Positions 54,987 through 62,516 of a DNA stretch of 64,000 bases are shown one piece after another. The stretch spans positions 3,968,001 through 4,032,000 of the forward strand of contig NZ_CP065958.1 in NCBI RefSeq assembly GCF_041270065.1, given 5' to 3'. How positions within the stretch are numbered: position 1 is the stretch's first letter; the number at the start of each line of letters is the position of its first letter. Under the pieces are notes generated by a model. It saw nothing but the letters and a program-made list of their open reading frames with translations, made no database searches and was not told the origin of the DNA. The stretch is from Streptomyces fradiae. Lineage in GTDB: Bacteria; Actinomycetota; Actinomycetes; Streptomycetales; Streptomycetaceae. Position numbers and translations under genes: made by a program.

Positions 54987-55906
54987 CGCGCACGCCGACC
55001 CCGGCCCAGGCCCCGGCCTCGGCCCCGACCTCGGCCCCGTCCCCGCGGCGCACGGCCGGCACGCCGCCGCGGCGGGCGACCGCCGGCGCCGGCACTGGCC
55101 GGCCGCTGCCCGGCGTGGTCCGCACCGGCCTGCACCGGGCCGGAGCCGAACTGCGGGTCTTCTTCCGCAACCGGACCGCCGTGGCCATGAACATGGCCCT
55201 GCCCGTGGTCCTCATGCTGCTCTTCGGCTCGATCTTCACGATGAAGTCCGGAGGCCGCACCCTGCCGCTGCACGACGTGGTCGTGGCCGGGGTGCTCGCC
55301 TCGGGCGTCATGTCCGCCGCGTTCGGCGTCATGGCCACCGGCATCGCCCTCGAGAGCGGCGACGGCTCCCTCAAGCGGCTGCGGGGCACCCCGTTCGCCG
55401 CGGTCTCCTACTTCCTCGCCAAGACGCTCCTCGTCCTCGTCATCGCCGCGGTGCAGTCGGTGGTCGTCCTGGGCCTCGCCGTCGTCGTCTTCGACTTCAC
55501 GCCGCCCACCGAGCCCGGCAGGCTGTTCACCCTGGGCTGGGTCTTCGTCCTCGGCTCGGCGGCCACCGCGCTGCTCGGCATCACCGTGGGCTCGCTCATC
55601 ACCGACCGCCGGACCGTCACCGCGGCGGTGCAGTTCCCGTTCGTGCTGCTCCAGTTCGTGTCCGGCGTCTACTACGCGTTCGCCGGACTGCCCGAATCGG
55701 TCCAGCGCATCGGCGCGCTCTTCCCGCTGAAGTGGATGGCCCAGGGCATGCGCGCGGCGCTGCTGCCGGACTCCATGGCGGAGTTCGAACCCGCCCACGA
55801 CTGGGAACTCGGCCGCGTCGCCCTCGTCCTGACCGCCTGGATCGTCGGCGGCCTGGTGCTGGCCGTCGCCGCGCGCGTCCACCGGATCAGGAAGGACTTC
55901 CGGTGA
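54983..55906 (+). CDS. ABC-2 type permease
   Basis: 307 residues: a disordered Pro/Ala/Thr N-terminus (~45 residues), then six hydrophobic segments of the ABC-2 family (AMNMALPVVLMLLFGSIFTM, VLASGVMSAAFGVMATGIAL, and so on), with RFF-type amphipathic entry helix ELRVFFRNRTAVA. It forms the membrane part of the exporter with the preceding ATPase. Both ends overlap neighbours (ATGA at 54983, GTGA at 55903). Confidence 0.92.
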   Translation: MTRTPTPAQAPASAPTSAPSPRRTAGTPPRRATAGAGTGRPLPGVVRTGLHRAGAELRVFFRNRTAVAMNMALPVVLMLLFGSIFTMKSGGRTLPLHDVVVAGVLASGVMSAAFGVMATGIALESGDGSLKRLRGTPFAAVSYFLAKTLLVLVIAAVQSVVVLGLAVVVFDFTPPTEPGRLFTLGWVFVLGSAATALLGITVGSLITDRRTVTAAVQFPFVLLQFVSGVYYAFAGLPESVQRIGALFPLKWMAQGMRAALLPDSMAEFEPAHDWELGRVALVLTAWIVGGLVLAVAARVHRIRKDFR

Positions 55907-58677
55907 CCGCGACCGCGACCGAGACCGCGCCCCCGACCGCGACCGAGACCGCGCCCCCGACCGCGACCGAGACCGCGCCCCCGACCGTGACCGCGACCGT
56001 GCCCCCGTCCGTACGGGAAGGGGTGAGCGGGGCTCCCGCCGACAGGAGCTCCGCCGCGCCCGCCGAGCCGGTCTGGATGCTCCGCGCCAACCCGCTGCGC
56101 CGCGACCGCCTGGCCGACCCCGCGCTCGCCCGCGCCCTCGACGCCCTCGCCGCGGCCGAGGCCGAACTCGCCGCTGCGGCCACCGCCTGCTGCGACGCGC
56201 TGTACGAGCGGATCGGGACCGCCACCGGCGCCGAGCGCGCCGCCCTCGTCGCCGTACGCCGCGCCGTGCACAACGACCGGGTGCCCGCCGCGCCGCCCGA
56301 GCCGGCGCCGGCCGGCTACGCGCGCTGGCTGGACCTGCGCGCCAGGCGGGACCTCCTGCGCGCCGAGGCCGCGCGGGCGCACCCGGACGCGCTGACGCGT
56401 GAGCGCGCCGAACTCACCCGGCTGCTCGGCGACGAGAACCTGCTGCGGTCCCTCGCGCTGCTCGCCCCCGAGGTCCACCGGGCCGCCGTGAAGTACCGGG
56501 AGGGCACCGCGAGCCGCGCCGCCAAGTCCGAGCGCGGCCTGCTCCAGTACGTCACCCGGGCGATGATGCGCACCAGTCCGCTGGCCCGCCTCACCGCCGT
56601 GGGTCTCGCCGTCCCCGCCCGTGAGGGCCTCCCGCCGGACGCCCCGGCGCTCGACGGGCCCGGCTTCGCCGCCGCCCGCGCCTTCCCGCACCTCGACCAC
56701 GCGATGCTGGCCTACGTCGCGGGCGGAGCCGGTACGGCCGGTGACGGTGCGAGCGACGACGGTACGGGCGGTCCCGCCCCGTACGGGCCGCACACCTGGG
56801 TCCGCCAGTCGCCGACCCTCTCGCCCGGCCCGGAGCCGGACCAGCTGTCCTTCGTACGGACCGGAGCCGACGGCACCCGGCGCCTGTCGACGCCGTTCAC
56901 CGAACATCTGCGCAGGCTCCTGGACTTCACCGACATGGGGCCCCGAACCATCGGGGCCGTCGCCGCCGACCTGGCCGCGGACCTCGGCTGCGCGCCCGGT
57001 CAGGCCGTCGGTCTCGTCGTCGGCGCACTGCGCGCCGGGATACTCCACACCGCCCGTGGACCCGAGGACTGCGCCGACGACCCGCTGACCGGTCTCGCCA
57101 CGTCGGGCCGTGGAGTCACCGGCACCGACACCGGCACCGGCACCGGCACCGGCACCGGCACCGTCACCGACACCGCGAACGCCCTTCGGGACGCCCTGTC
57201 CGGTCTGGCCGATACCCCGCACGCCGAGCGCCCCCGCGCCCTGCGTGTCCTCACGGACCTGGGCGCGGAGCTGAGCCGGGTCGCCCGCCGCCCGGCCGCA
57301 CTGACCGTGTCGGAGGACCTCGTCCTGCCGCCGGTCGCGGTGACCACCGCCGGCCACGGCCGTCACCTGCGCGATCTCGCCCACGCCATGGAGTTCCTGT
57401 CGGTCTTCGACCGGCTGCACGACACCCGCGCCGTGCTCACCGAGGTCTTCGTGTCCCGCTTCGGACCCGGCGCGACCGTGCCGCTGGCCCGACACGCCCG
57501 TTCCCTGGTGGACGCGGTCAACGAGCGCGTGGTGGCCGGCTGCGACGCGCTCGTCCCGCTCCGCGCCCTGCGCACCCGGCTCCTCGCCGAGCTGCGCGCC
57601 GACCTCGCCCGCCGGAGCGCGGTGGGCGAGGACGCCACCGAGGTGGTGTGGCCGGCCGAGTGGCTGGCGCAGCTCGCCGAGCCGCTGCCCGAGCGGTTCC
57701 GCGAGGACGCCGTCTCGTACGGCGTGCTCGTCCAACCCGCCGGTGACCGCTGGGTGTTCAACGACTCGTATCCCGGGCACGGCATGCTCTACGGCCGTTT
57801 CCTCGGCCATGACGCCGAGCTGGGCGGGCGGGCGCTCGCGCAGCTGCGCGGACGGCTGGCCGAACGGTACGAGGCCGACGGCCGCGTCCCGGTCGAGGAC
57901 CGCGGCCTGCACGGCGTCAGCGTCAACGCCCACCCGCCCGTCCTCGACGAGCGGCTGTACGCCGACGACTGGTACCGGCTGCGGCTGGTCCACGACCGGG
58001 ACACCGACCGGCTGCGGGTCGAGGACGCGGACGGGCGCCTGCCGCACGTCCTCACCCTCGGCACCGGCCATCCGGAGCTGCTGCCGCCCCCGCTGCGTCT
58101 GGTCAACTGGCTGGTCAGCGGCGGACGGTTGCTGCCCGACCTCGGCATGCCCGGTGGTCTCGGTGGTTTCGGTGGTGCCGGTGGTGCCGGTGGTGCCGGT
58201 GGCGCCGGTGGGCGGCCCGAGGCGGCGCTCGCGGGCCTGGCCACGGCACGGCTGTGCGCCGGTTCCGTGGTGCTCCAGCGCCGACGCTGGTATCCGGCCG
58301 AGGAGTTCGAGCGGGCCGTACGTCCGGGTGGCGACGAGGCGGAGCGGATGCTCGCGCTCACCCGGTGGCGCGCCCGCCACGGCGTGCCGGCCGAGGTCGT
58401 GCTCAAGCCCATGCCCGTGGTGGCCGGTGGCGCCGGGACGACCGGGCCCTCCGCACGACAGCGCAAGCCGCAGTACGTGGACCTCACGAGCGCCCTCCTC
58501 ACCCGGGCCCTCCCGCGCTTCCTGGAGCGCGACGGCGGCGGCTTCGTCGAGGAGGCCCTTCCCGCGGCGGGCGCGTCGCCGCACGCGTACGAGTGGGCCG
58601 TCGAGATCGGCCGGACGTCCGGCGGACGGTTCGCCTACACACACCCCACGAACCTGGGAGAGCAAGCATGCGGATGA
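55903..58677 (+). CDS. LanB-type lantibiotic dehydratase, glutamylation part
   Basis: 924 residues. The N-terminal ~50 are three near-exact 8-residue repeats (TATETAPP). The rest is the long Lant_dehydr_N domain: the conserved RTSPLARLTAVGLA block (about 225-238), DALVPLRALRTRLLAELRAD, and LQRRRWYPAEEFERAV near the end, closing with QYVDLTSALLTRALPRFLER. In this family glutamyl-tRNA donates glutamate to Ser/Thr hydroxyls of the precursor (TbtB, GodF). The elimination half is missing, in keeping with the separate 52903 gene. Two further simple-repeat tracts (GTGTGTGT, GGAGGAGG) sit in linkers. GTG 55903 overlaps the permease stop. Confidence 0.88.
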   Translation: MTATATETAPPTATETAPPTATETAPPTVTATVPPSVREGVSGAPADRSSAAPAEPVWMLRANPLRRDRLADPALARALDALAAAEAELAAAATACCDALYERIGTATGAERAALVAVRRAVHNDRVPAAPPEPAPAGYARWLDLRARRDLLRAEAARAHPDALTRERAELTRLLGDENLLRSLALLAPEVHRAAVKYREGTASRAAKSERGLLQYVTRAMMRTSPLARLTAVGLAVPAREGLPPDAPALDGPGFAAARAFPHLDHAMLAYVAGGAGTAGDGASDDGTGGPAPYGPHTWVRQSPTLSPGPEPDQLSFVRTGADGTRRLSTPFTEHLRRLLDFTDMGPRTIGAVAADLAADLGCAPGQAVGLVVGALRAGILHTARGPEDCADDPLTGLATSGRGVTGTDTGTGTGTGTGTVTDTANALRDALSGLADTPHAERPRALRVLTDLGAELSRVARRPAALTVSEDLVLPPVAVTTAGHGRHLRDLAHAMEFLSVFDRLHDTRAVLTEVFVSRFGPGATVPLARHARSLVDAVNERVVAGCDALVPLRALRTRLLAELRADLARRSAVGEDATEVVWPAEWLAQLAEPLPERFREDAVSYGVLVQPAGDRWVFNDSYPGHGMLYGRFLGHDAELGGRALAQLRGRLAERYEADGRVPVEDRGLHGVSVNAHPPVLDERLYADDWYRLRLVHDRDTDRLRVEDADGRLPHVLTLGTGHPELLPPPLRLVNWLVSGGRLLPDLGMPGGLGGFGGAGGAGGAGGAGGRPEAALAGLATARLCAGSVVLQRRRWYPAEEFERAVRPGGDEAERMLALTRWRARHGVPAEVVLKPMPVVAGGAGTTGPSARQRKPQYVDLTSALLTRALPRFLERDGGGFVEEALPAAGASPHAYEWAVEIGRTSGGRFAYTHPTNLGEQACG
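55921..55992 (+). repeat. Three 24-bp tandem units at the start of the LanB gene
   Basis: 55921-55944 and 55945-55968 are identical; 55969-55992 differs at one base. Each encodes an ETAPPTAT-type block. The frame is kept. Confidence 0.9.
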
Positions 58678-60569
58678 GACTCCGTCCCGCCCTGCACTAC
58701 GCACCCGTGCGGGAGGGCGTGTACTTCGGAGCCGAGCGGACGTCGTTCGTCGTCCGGGGGCCCGCGGCCCTGTTCCGGGTGGCCGACGTGTGTGTGCCGC
58801 TCCTGGAGGACGGCGCGAGCGAGGACTCCCTCGTCGCGGCGCTCGGTGCCGAGCAGGCCCGGCCCGTCGTACGGCGCCTCCTCGACACCTTCCGGGCCCA
58901 TGGGCTGCTGCTCGACCTGGACCGTCTGGGCGTCCCCGAGCCGGACGCGGAGACGCGTGAGCGGTACCGGGAGGTGCTCGCCGACCTGGAGACGGTGCAC
59001 GACGACCCGTACGCGGCGTTCGCCCGGCTGCGCGCGGCCACCGTCCTCGTGTCCGGTCCGGCCTCCTTCGTCCTGCCCGCCGCCCGTGGCCTCGCCCGGG
59101 CCGGGGTGGACCGCCTCGTGATCGCCGTGCCCGACCGGGACGCCGGCGCCGTCGCCGCCACCGCCGACCGGCTGGGCGCCCGCTGCGTGCCGCTGTCGCC
59201 GCACGGTGCGGAGGTACGGGCCGACGCGGCGGTCCTGTGCGCGCCGGCCGACCGCCTCACCGAGGCGGTGGCCCGGCAGGCGGCTCTGCTGCCGCCGGGC
59301 TGCCCCGTCGTACCCGTACGCGAGGACGCGCGCCACCACCTGGTCGGCCCCGCGACCACCGCCGATCCCGAACGCCTTGAGGGCATCGCCGAACGGGTCG
59401 CGCGCTGGGCGGACGCCACGCCGTCCCCGGTGGGCGCCCTCGGCGAGGCGGCCCTCGCCCTGGCGGGAGCGCTCGCGGCTCAACTCGCCTACCGCGTCCT
59501 CACGGACACGACGGACGCCATGGTCACGACGGACGCAACGAACACGACGGACACCACGAACACGACGGACACCACGAACACGACGGACACCACGGTGTCG
59601 GCCGGTGGGCCGGACGGGACGGCCTACGTCGTCCACGGCCCCGAGCTGATCGCCACCCGGGTGGACCTCTCCCCGGCTCGGCCGGGCGAGGGCGCCGCCG
59701 ACCTGGACGAGGCCGTCGTCTTCGTCCAGGACCTCGCGACGCGGTGGACCGGCCCGTTCGAGCTGGTGACGCCCGAGGACCTGCCGCAACTGCCGCTGGT
59801 GACCGCGGAGGTCGTGCTCCGCTCGGGACGGACCGGTTCGGTCGCGGCCTGGGGCGCGGACCAGCGGTCCGCCTCGGTGGCCGCCGCCCTCGCGGCCCTG
59901 CGTGCGCAGTGCGACGCGACGGACGGCACCGCCGACGGCACCGGCACCGGCACCGGCACCGGCACCGGCACCGGCACCGGTACCGCTGCCGCCGGAACGA
60001 CCGAGGAGCGCTGGCTGCTCGACGGTGCGCTCCGGCTGCTGGCCCGTGGGGCCGGCCAGGGGACGGAGCCGGTGGAATCGCCCGCGTTCGACGATCTGGA
60101 CAAGGCCGCCCGCGTCCTCTGGCGGATTCTGGAGGACGACGAGTTCACTCCGGTCGCCCTCGACCTGACCCGGTTGTCCGGGACCGGCTGGGTGCTCGCC
60201 CGGGTCCGTGACGCACGTGCCGGCGACGACGTGGCCTCCGCCTGGGGGCCCGACGCCGACCGTGCGGCCCTCGCCGCGCTGAGCACCGCGCTGACCCGGG
60301 TACAGGCACTCCGGCTGCGCGGCCACGACCTCGTCGGCACGCGGCCCGACACCACACTCCTGCTGCACGCCGCCGATGCCGAGGTCGCCGTCCTGGCCGC
60401 CGGCCTCCGGTCGCGGGTCGCCGTCCGCGGCGTGCGCCGCGCGGACCCGGTCAAGGGCGTGACCGGTCTCTGGTACGGCACGGTGACGGCCGTCGAGGCA
60501 CCCGCCCTGGATGACTCCACCCCGGCTCACCCTCTCCTCCCCGCCGTCGCCGAGGAGGTCCTGGCGTGA
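58668..60569 (+). CDS. Ocin-ThiF-like leader-binding partner of the cyclodehydratase
   Basis: 633 residues with the look of ocin-ThiF proteins (TbtF/LazD). An N-terminal winged-helix-like leader-recognition (RRE) region (about 1-85: PALHYAPVREGVYFGAERTS, LEDGASEDSLVAAL), a degenerate E1/ThiF Rossmann region (VLVSGPASFVLPAARGLARA), and a C-terminal domain follow. No catalytic adenylation motif is seen, as expected for partners that only present the precursor to YcaO. Two repeat tracts interrupt it: NTTDTT x3 (59541-59594) and a GT run (59937-59984). It overlaps the LanB gene by 10 bp; ATG 58674 is an alternative start. Confidence 0.75.
   Translation: MRMRLRPALHYAPVREGVYFGAERTSFVVRGPAALFRVADVCVPLLEDGASEDSLVAALGAEQARPVVRRLLDTFRAHGLLLDLDRLGVPEPDAETRERYREVLADLETVHDDPYAAFARLRAATVLVSGPASFVLPAARGLARAGVDRLVIAVPDRDAGAVAATADRLGARCVPLSPHGAEVRADAAVLCAPADRLTEAVARQAALLPPGCPVVPVREDARHHLVGPATTADPERLEGIAERVARWADATPSPVGALGEAALALAGALAAQLAYRVLTDTTDAMVTTDATNTTDTTNTTDTTNTTDTTVSAGGPDGTAYVVHGPELIATRVDLSPARPGEGAADLDEAVVFVQDLATRWTGPFELVTPEDLPQLPLVTAEVVLRSGRTGSVAAWGADQRSASVAAALAALRAQCDATDGTADGTGTGTGTGTGTGTGTAAAGTTEERWLLDGALRLLARGAGQGTEPVESPAFDDLDKAARVLWRILEDDEFTPVALDLTRLSGTGWVLARVRDARAGDDVASAWGPDADRAALAALSTALTRVQALRLRGHDLVGTRPDTTLLLHAADAEVAVLAAGLRSRVAVRGVRRADPVKGVTGLWYGTVTAVEAPALDDSTPAHPLLPAVAEEVLA
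59541..59594 (+). repeat. Three exact 18-bp tandem units in the ocin-ThiF gene
   Basis: Three perfect copies of AACACGACGGACACCACG, encoding NTTDTT. A degenerate copy precedes them. AT content is higher than in the surrounding gene. Confidence 0.95.
59937..59978 (+). repeat. (GGCACC)7 hexanucleotide tract in the ocin-ThiF gene
   Basis: Seven perfect GGCACC units followed by GGTACC, encoding a Gly-Thr run. A similar (GGCACC)-type tract occurs in the LanB gene near 57130-57160. Confidence 0.95.
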
Positions 60570-62482
60570 CAGGCGTGACCGTCTCCCCCGCCCCTGCCCT
60601 CTCCGACTCCTGGGCGGACCGGTGCGCACGAGCGCTCGGGCTGTCCGCCGGTGCCACGGCCACGGCCACGGCCACGGTGCACGGGACCTGGGACCTCGAC
60701 CGCGAACGGGCCCTGTTCCGCAGGGCCCAGGAAGCGGGCGAGCCGTATCTGTCCCTGCGCGTGACGGGGGACGAGGCGCTCATCGGCCCGCTGTGGGCAC
60801 CGGGCACCGATTCGGGCTGCCCCGGTTGCGCCGAGACCCGGGCTCGGATCGCCGTCGACCACCCGCTCGTCGACCGGCTGGAGGAGCCGCGCCACCCGTC
60901 CCGGCCCGCGCCCCCCTTCCTGCCCGAACTCGTCACGGCGGCGCTCGACGGGCTCGCCGACGCCCCGCTCGCGCCCGGCGAGCTGCTCGCCGTGAACGGC
61001 GACGGCGTCTCCCGCCACCGCGTCCCCCGCACCTTCAACTGCCCCGTGTGCGCTCCGCCCGCGCCTCGCCCCGACCCGGCCGAACGGCCGGCCCGGCTGG
61101 TCCTCGACGACCCGGCGGCCTCGCCCGACGACCCGGTGCGCGGTACGGCGGGGGCCGGTCTCCTGGCCCCCGGCGCGCTGCGCCGACGACTCGTCGACCC
61201 GCGTTTCGGACCGGTGCTGCAGATCATGCGCGACCTCGACGCGCCGTACGCGATGAGCAACGCGGTCCTGCCGGAGTCTCCCGCGCACGGCTACGGCCGG
61301 GCTCTCACCTTCAGCCGCGCCGAGCCGGTGGCGGTCCTGGAGGCGTACGAGCGGATGGGCAGCTTCCCGCACCACGGGCAGGTCCTCACCGGGCTCGCGT
61401 ACCGGGACGTCGCCGACCGGGCGCTCGACCCCGCCCTGCTCGGCACCTACACCGAGGAGCAGCTCGCCCATCCGCTCTCCCGGGTCCTCCCGAGCACGCC
61501 CGAGACCCCGCTGGACTGGGTCTGGGGCCACGACCTCGCCACCGGCGAACCGGTCCTGGTCCCGGCCGAGGTCGGCTTCTACCGCTACGAGTACCTGCAC
61601 CGGCACGACCGCCACGGCGCCCGCCGCGACCACGGCGCGGACCGCCGGCGCAGCCACTTCCCCGATTCCTCCAGCGGCTGCGCCCTGGGTTCCGGGCTCA
61701 CCGAGGCGGCCCTGCACTCGCTGCTCGAACTCGCCGAGCGCGATGCCTTCCTGATCGCCTGGCACCGGGCCGTACCGCTGCCGGCGATCGACCCGGCGAG
61801 CGTGCGCGATCCGGTGTCGCGCCGACTGCTCGACGTCATCGACGTGCACGGCTACGACGCCCATCTGCTCGTCACGACGTACGACATCGACGTGCCGCTG
61901 GTGTGGGCGCTGGCCGTCAACCGTACCGGCGGGCACCCGGCGAGCTGGTCGGCGGCCGGTTCCGGCGCCGACCCGGAGGACGCCGTGCGCGCGGCGCTGT
62001 GGGAACTCACCCAGATGGTCACCCGACCGCCGGGCGACCCGGCCGCGGGCGCGGCGATGGTCGACGACCCGTGGCAGGTGGACCTTCTGGAGGACCACGT
62101 CGACCTCTACAACCGTCCGGAGACCCTTCCCCGGGTCACCGCGGTCCTCGGCGGTCTCCAAGTCACGCTCGCGGAGGCGTTTCCCGGCTGGCCGGACCGC
62201 CTGGTCCGCGCGGCCGGCGGCACCGTGCGCGGCGCCCTGGAGTTCGTGCGGGAGCGGTTCGCGGCGGCGGGCCTCGATCGTGTCGTGCTGGTCGACCAGT
62301 CGAGCCGCGACCACACCGACCTCGGCCTCGCCGTGGCCAAGGCGGTCGTCCCCGGAATCCTGCCGATGTGCTTCGGCCACAGCCAGCAGCGGCTGGTCGG
62401 ACTGCCCCGGCTCACCGCCGCGCTGCGCGGCACTCCGCAGGAGCACCGGCAGGCGCCCTACGACCCCCATCCCTTCCCCTGA
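60566..62482 (+). CDS. YcaO azoline-forming cyclodehydratase (fused E1-like zinc domain)
   Basis: 638 residues. The N-terminal part has a Cys4 zinc motif (C85-x2-C88 in GCPGCAETR, C159-x2-C162 in NCPVCAPP) typical of the fused E1-like region; the YcaO domain follows, with CALGSGLTEAALHSLLELAE as its ATP-site block and a Pro-rich end DPHPFP, the hallmark of azoline-forming YcaOs. It uses ATP to phosphorylate the amide carbonyl and convert Cys (and possibly Ser) to azolines. GTG 60566 overlaps the preceding TGA. A short ATATAT repeat lies at residues 30-37. Confidence 0.9.
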   Translation: MTGVTVSPAPALSDSWADRCARALGLSAGATATATATVHGTWDLDRERALFRRAQEAGEPYLSLRVTGDEALIGPLWAPGTDSGCPGCAETRARIAVDHPLVDRLEEPRHPSRPAPPFLPELVTAALDGLADAPLAPGELLAVNGDGVSRHRVPRTFNCPVCAPPAPRPDPAERPARLVLDDPAASPDDPVRGTAGAGLLAPGALRRRLVDPRFGPVLQIMRDLDAPYAMSNAVLPESPAHGYGRALTFSRAEPVAVLEAYERMGSFPHHGQVLTGLAYRDVADRALDPALLGTYTEEQLAHPLSRVLPSTPETPLDWVWGHDLATGEPVLVPAEVGFYRYEYLHRHDRHGARRDHGADRRRSHFPDSSSGCALGSGLTEAALHSLLELAERDAFLIAWHRAVPLPAIDPASVRDPVSRRLLDVIDVHGYDAHLLVTTYDIDVPLVWALAVNRTGGHPASWSAAGSGADPEDAVRAALWELTQMVTRPPGDPAAGAAMVDDPWQVDLLEDHVDLYNRPETLPRVTAVLGGLQVTLAEAFPGWPDRLVRAAGGTVRGALEFVRERFAAAGLDRVVLVDQSSRDHTDLGLAVAKAVVPGILPMCFGHSQQRLVGLPRLTAALRGTPQEHRQAPYDPHPFP

Positions 62483-62492
62483 GACCGAGAGG

Positions 62493-62516
62493 CGGTATCC
62501 GATGCGGTATCCGATG
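62493..62516 (+). repeat. 12-bp tandem duplication carrying two start codons
   Basis: CGGTATCCGATG occurs twice back to back. It provides in-frame ATGs at 62502 and 62514, so the dehydrogenase begins MRYPMTT or MTT. Confidence 0.9.

Noticed and set aside
55672..58704. 1000-codon frame antisense to the LanB gene
   Set aside because: Its translation is Gly/Arg/Val-rich without family similarity; the sense frame carries the conserved LanB blocks.
52403..62482. TTA codons (bldA control) in the cluster
   Set aside because: No in-frame TTA was noticed in the cluster genes; TTA strings seen were out of frame. An exhaustive codon count was not possible by eye.
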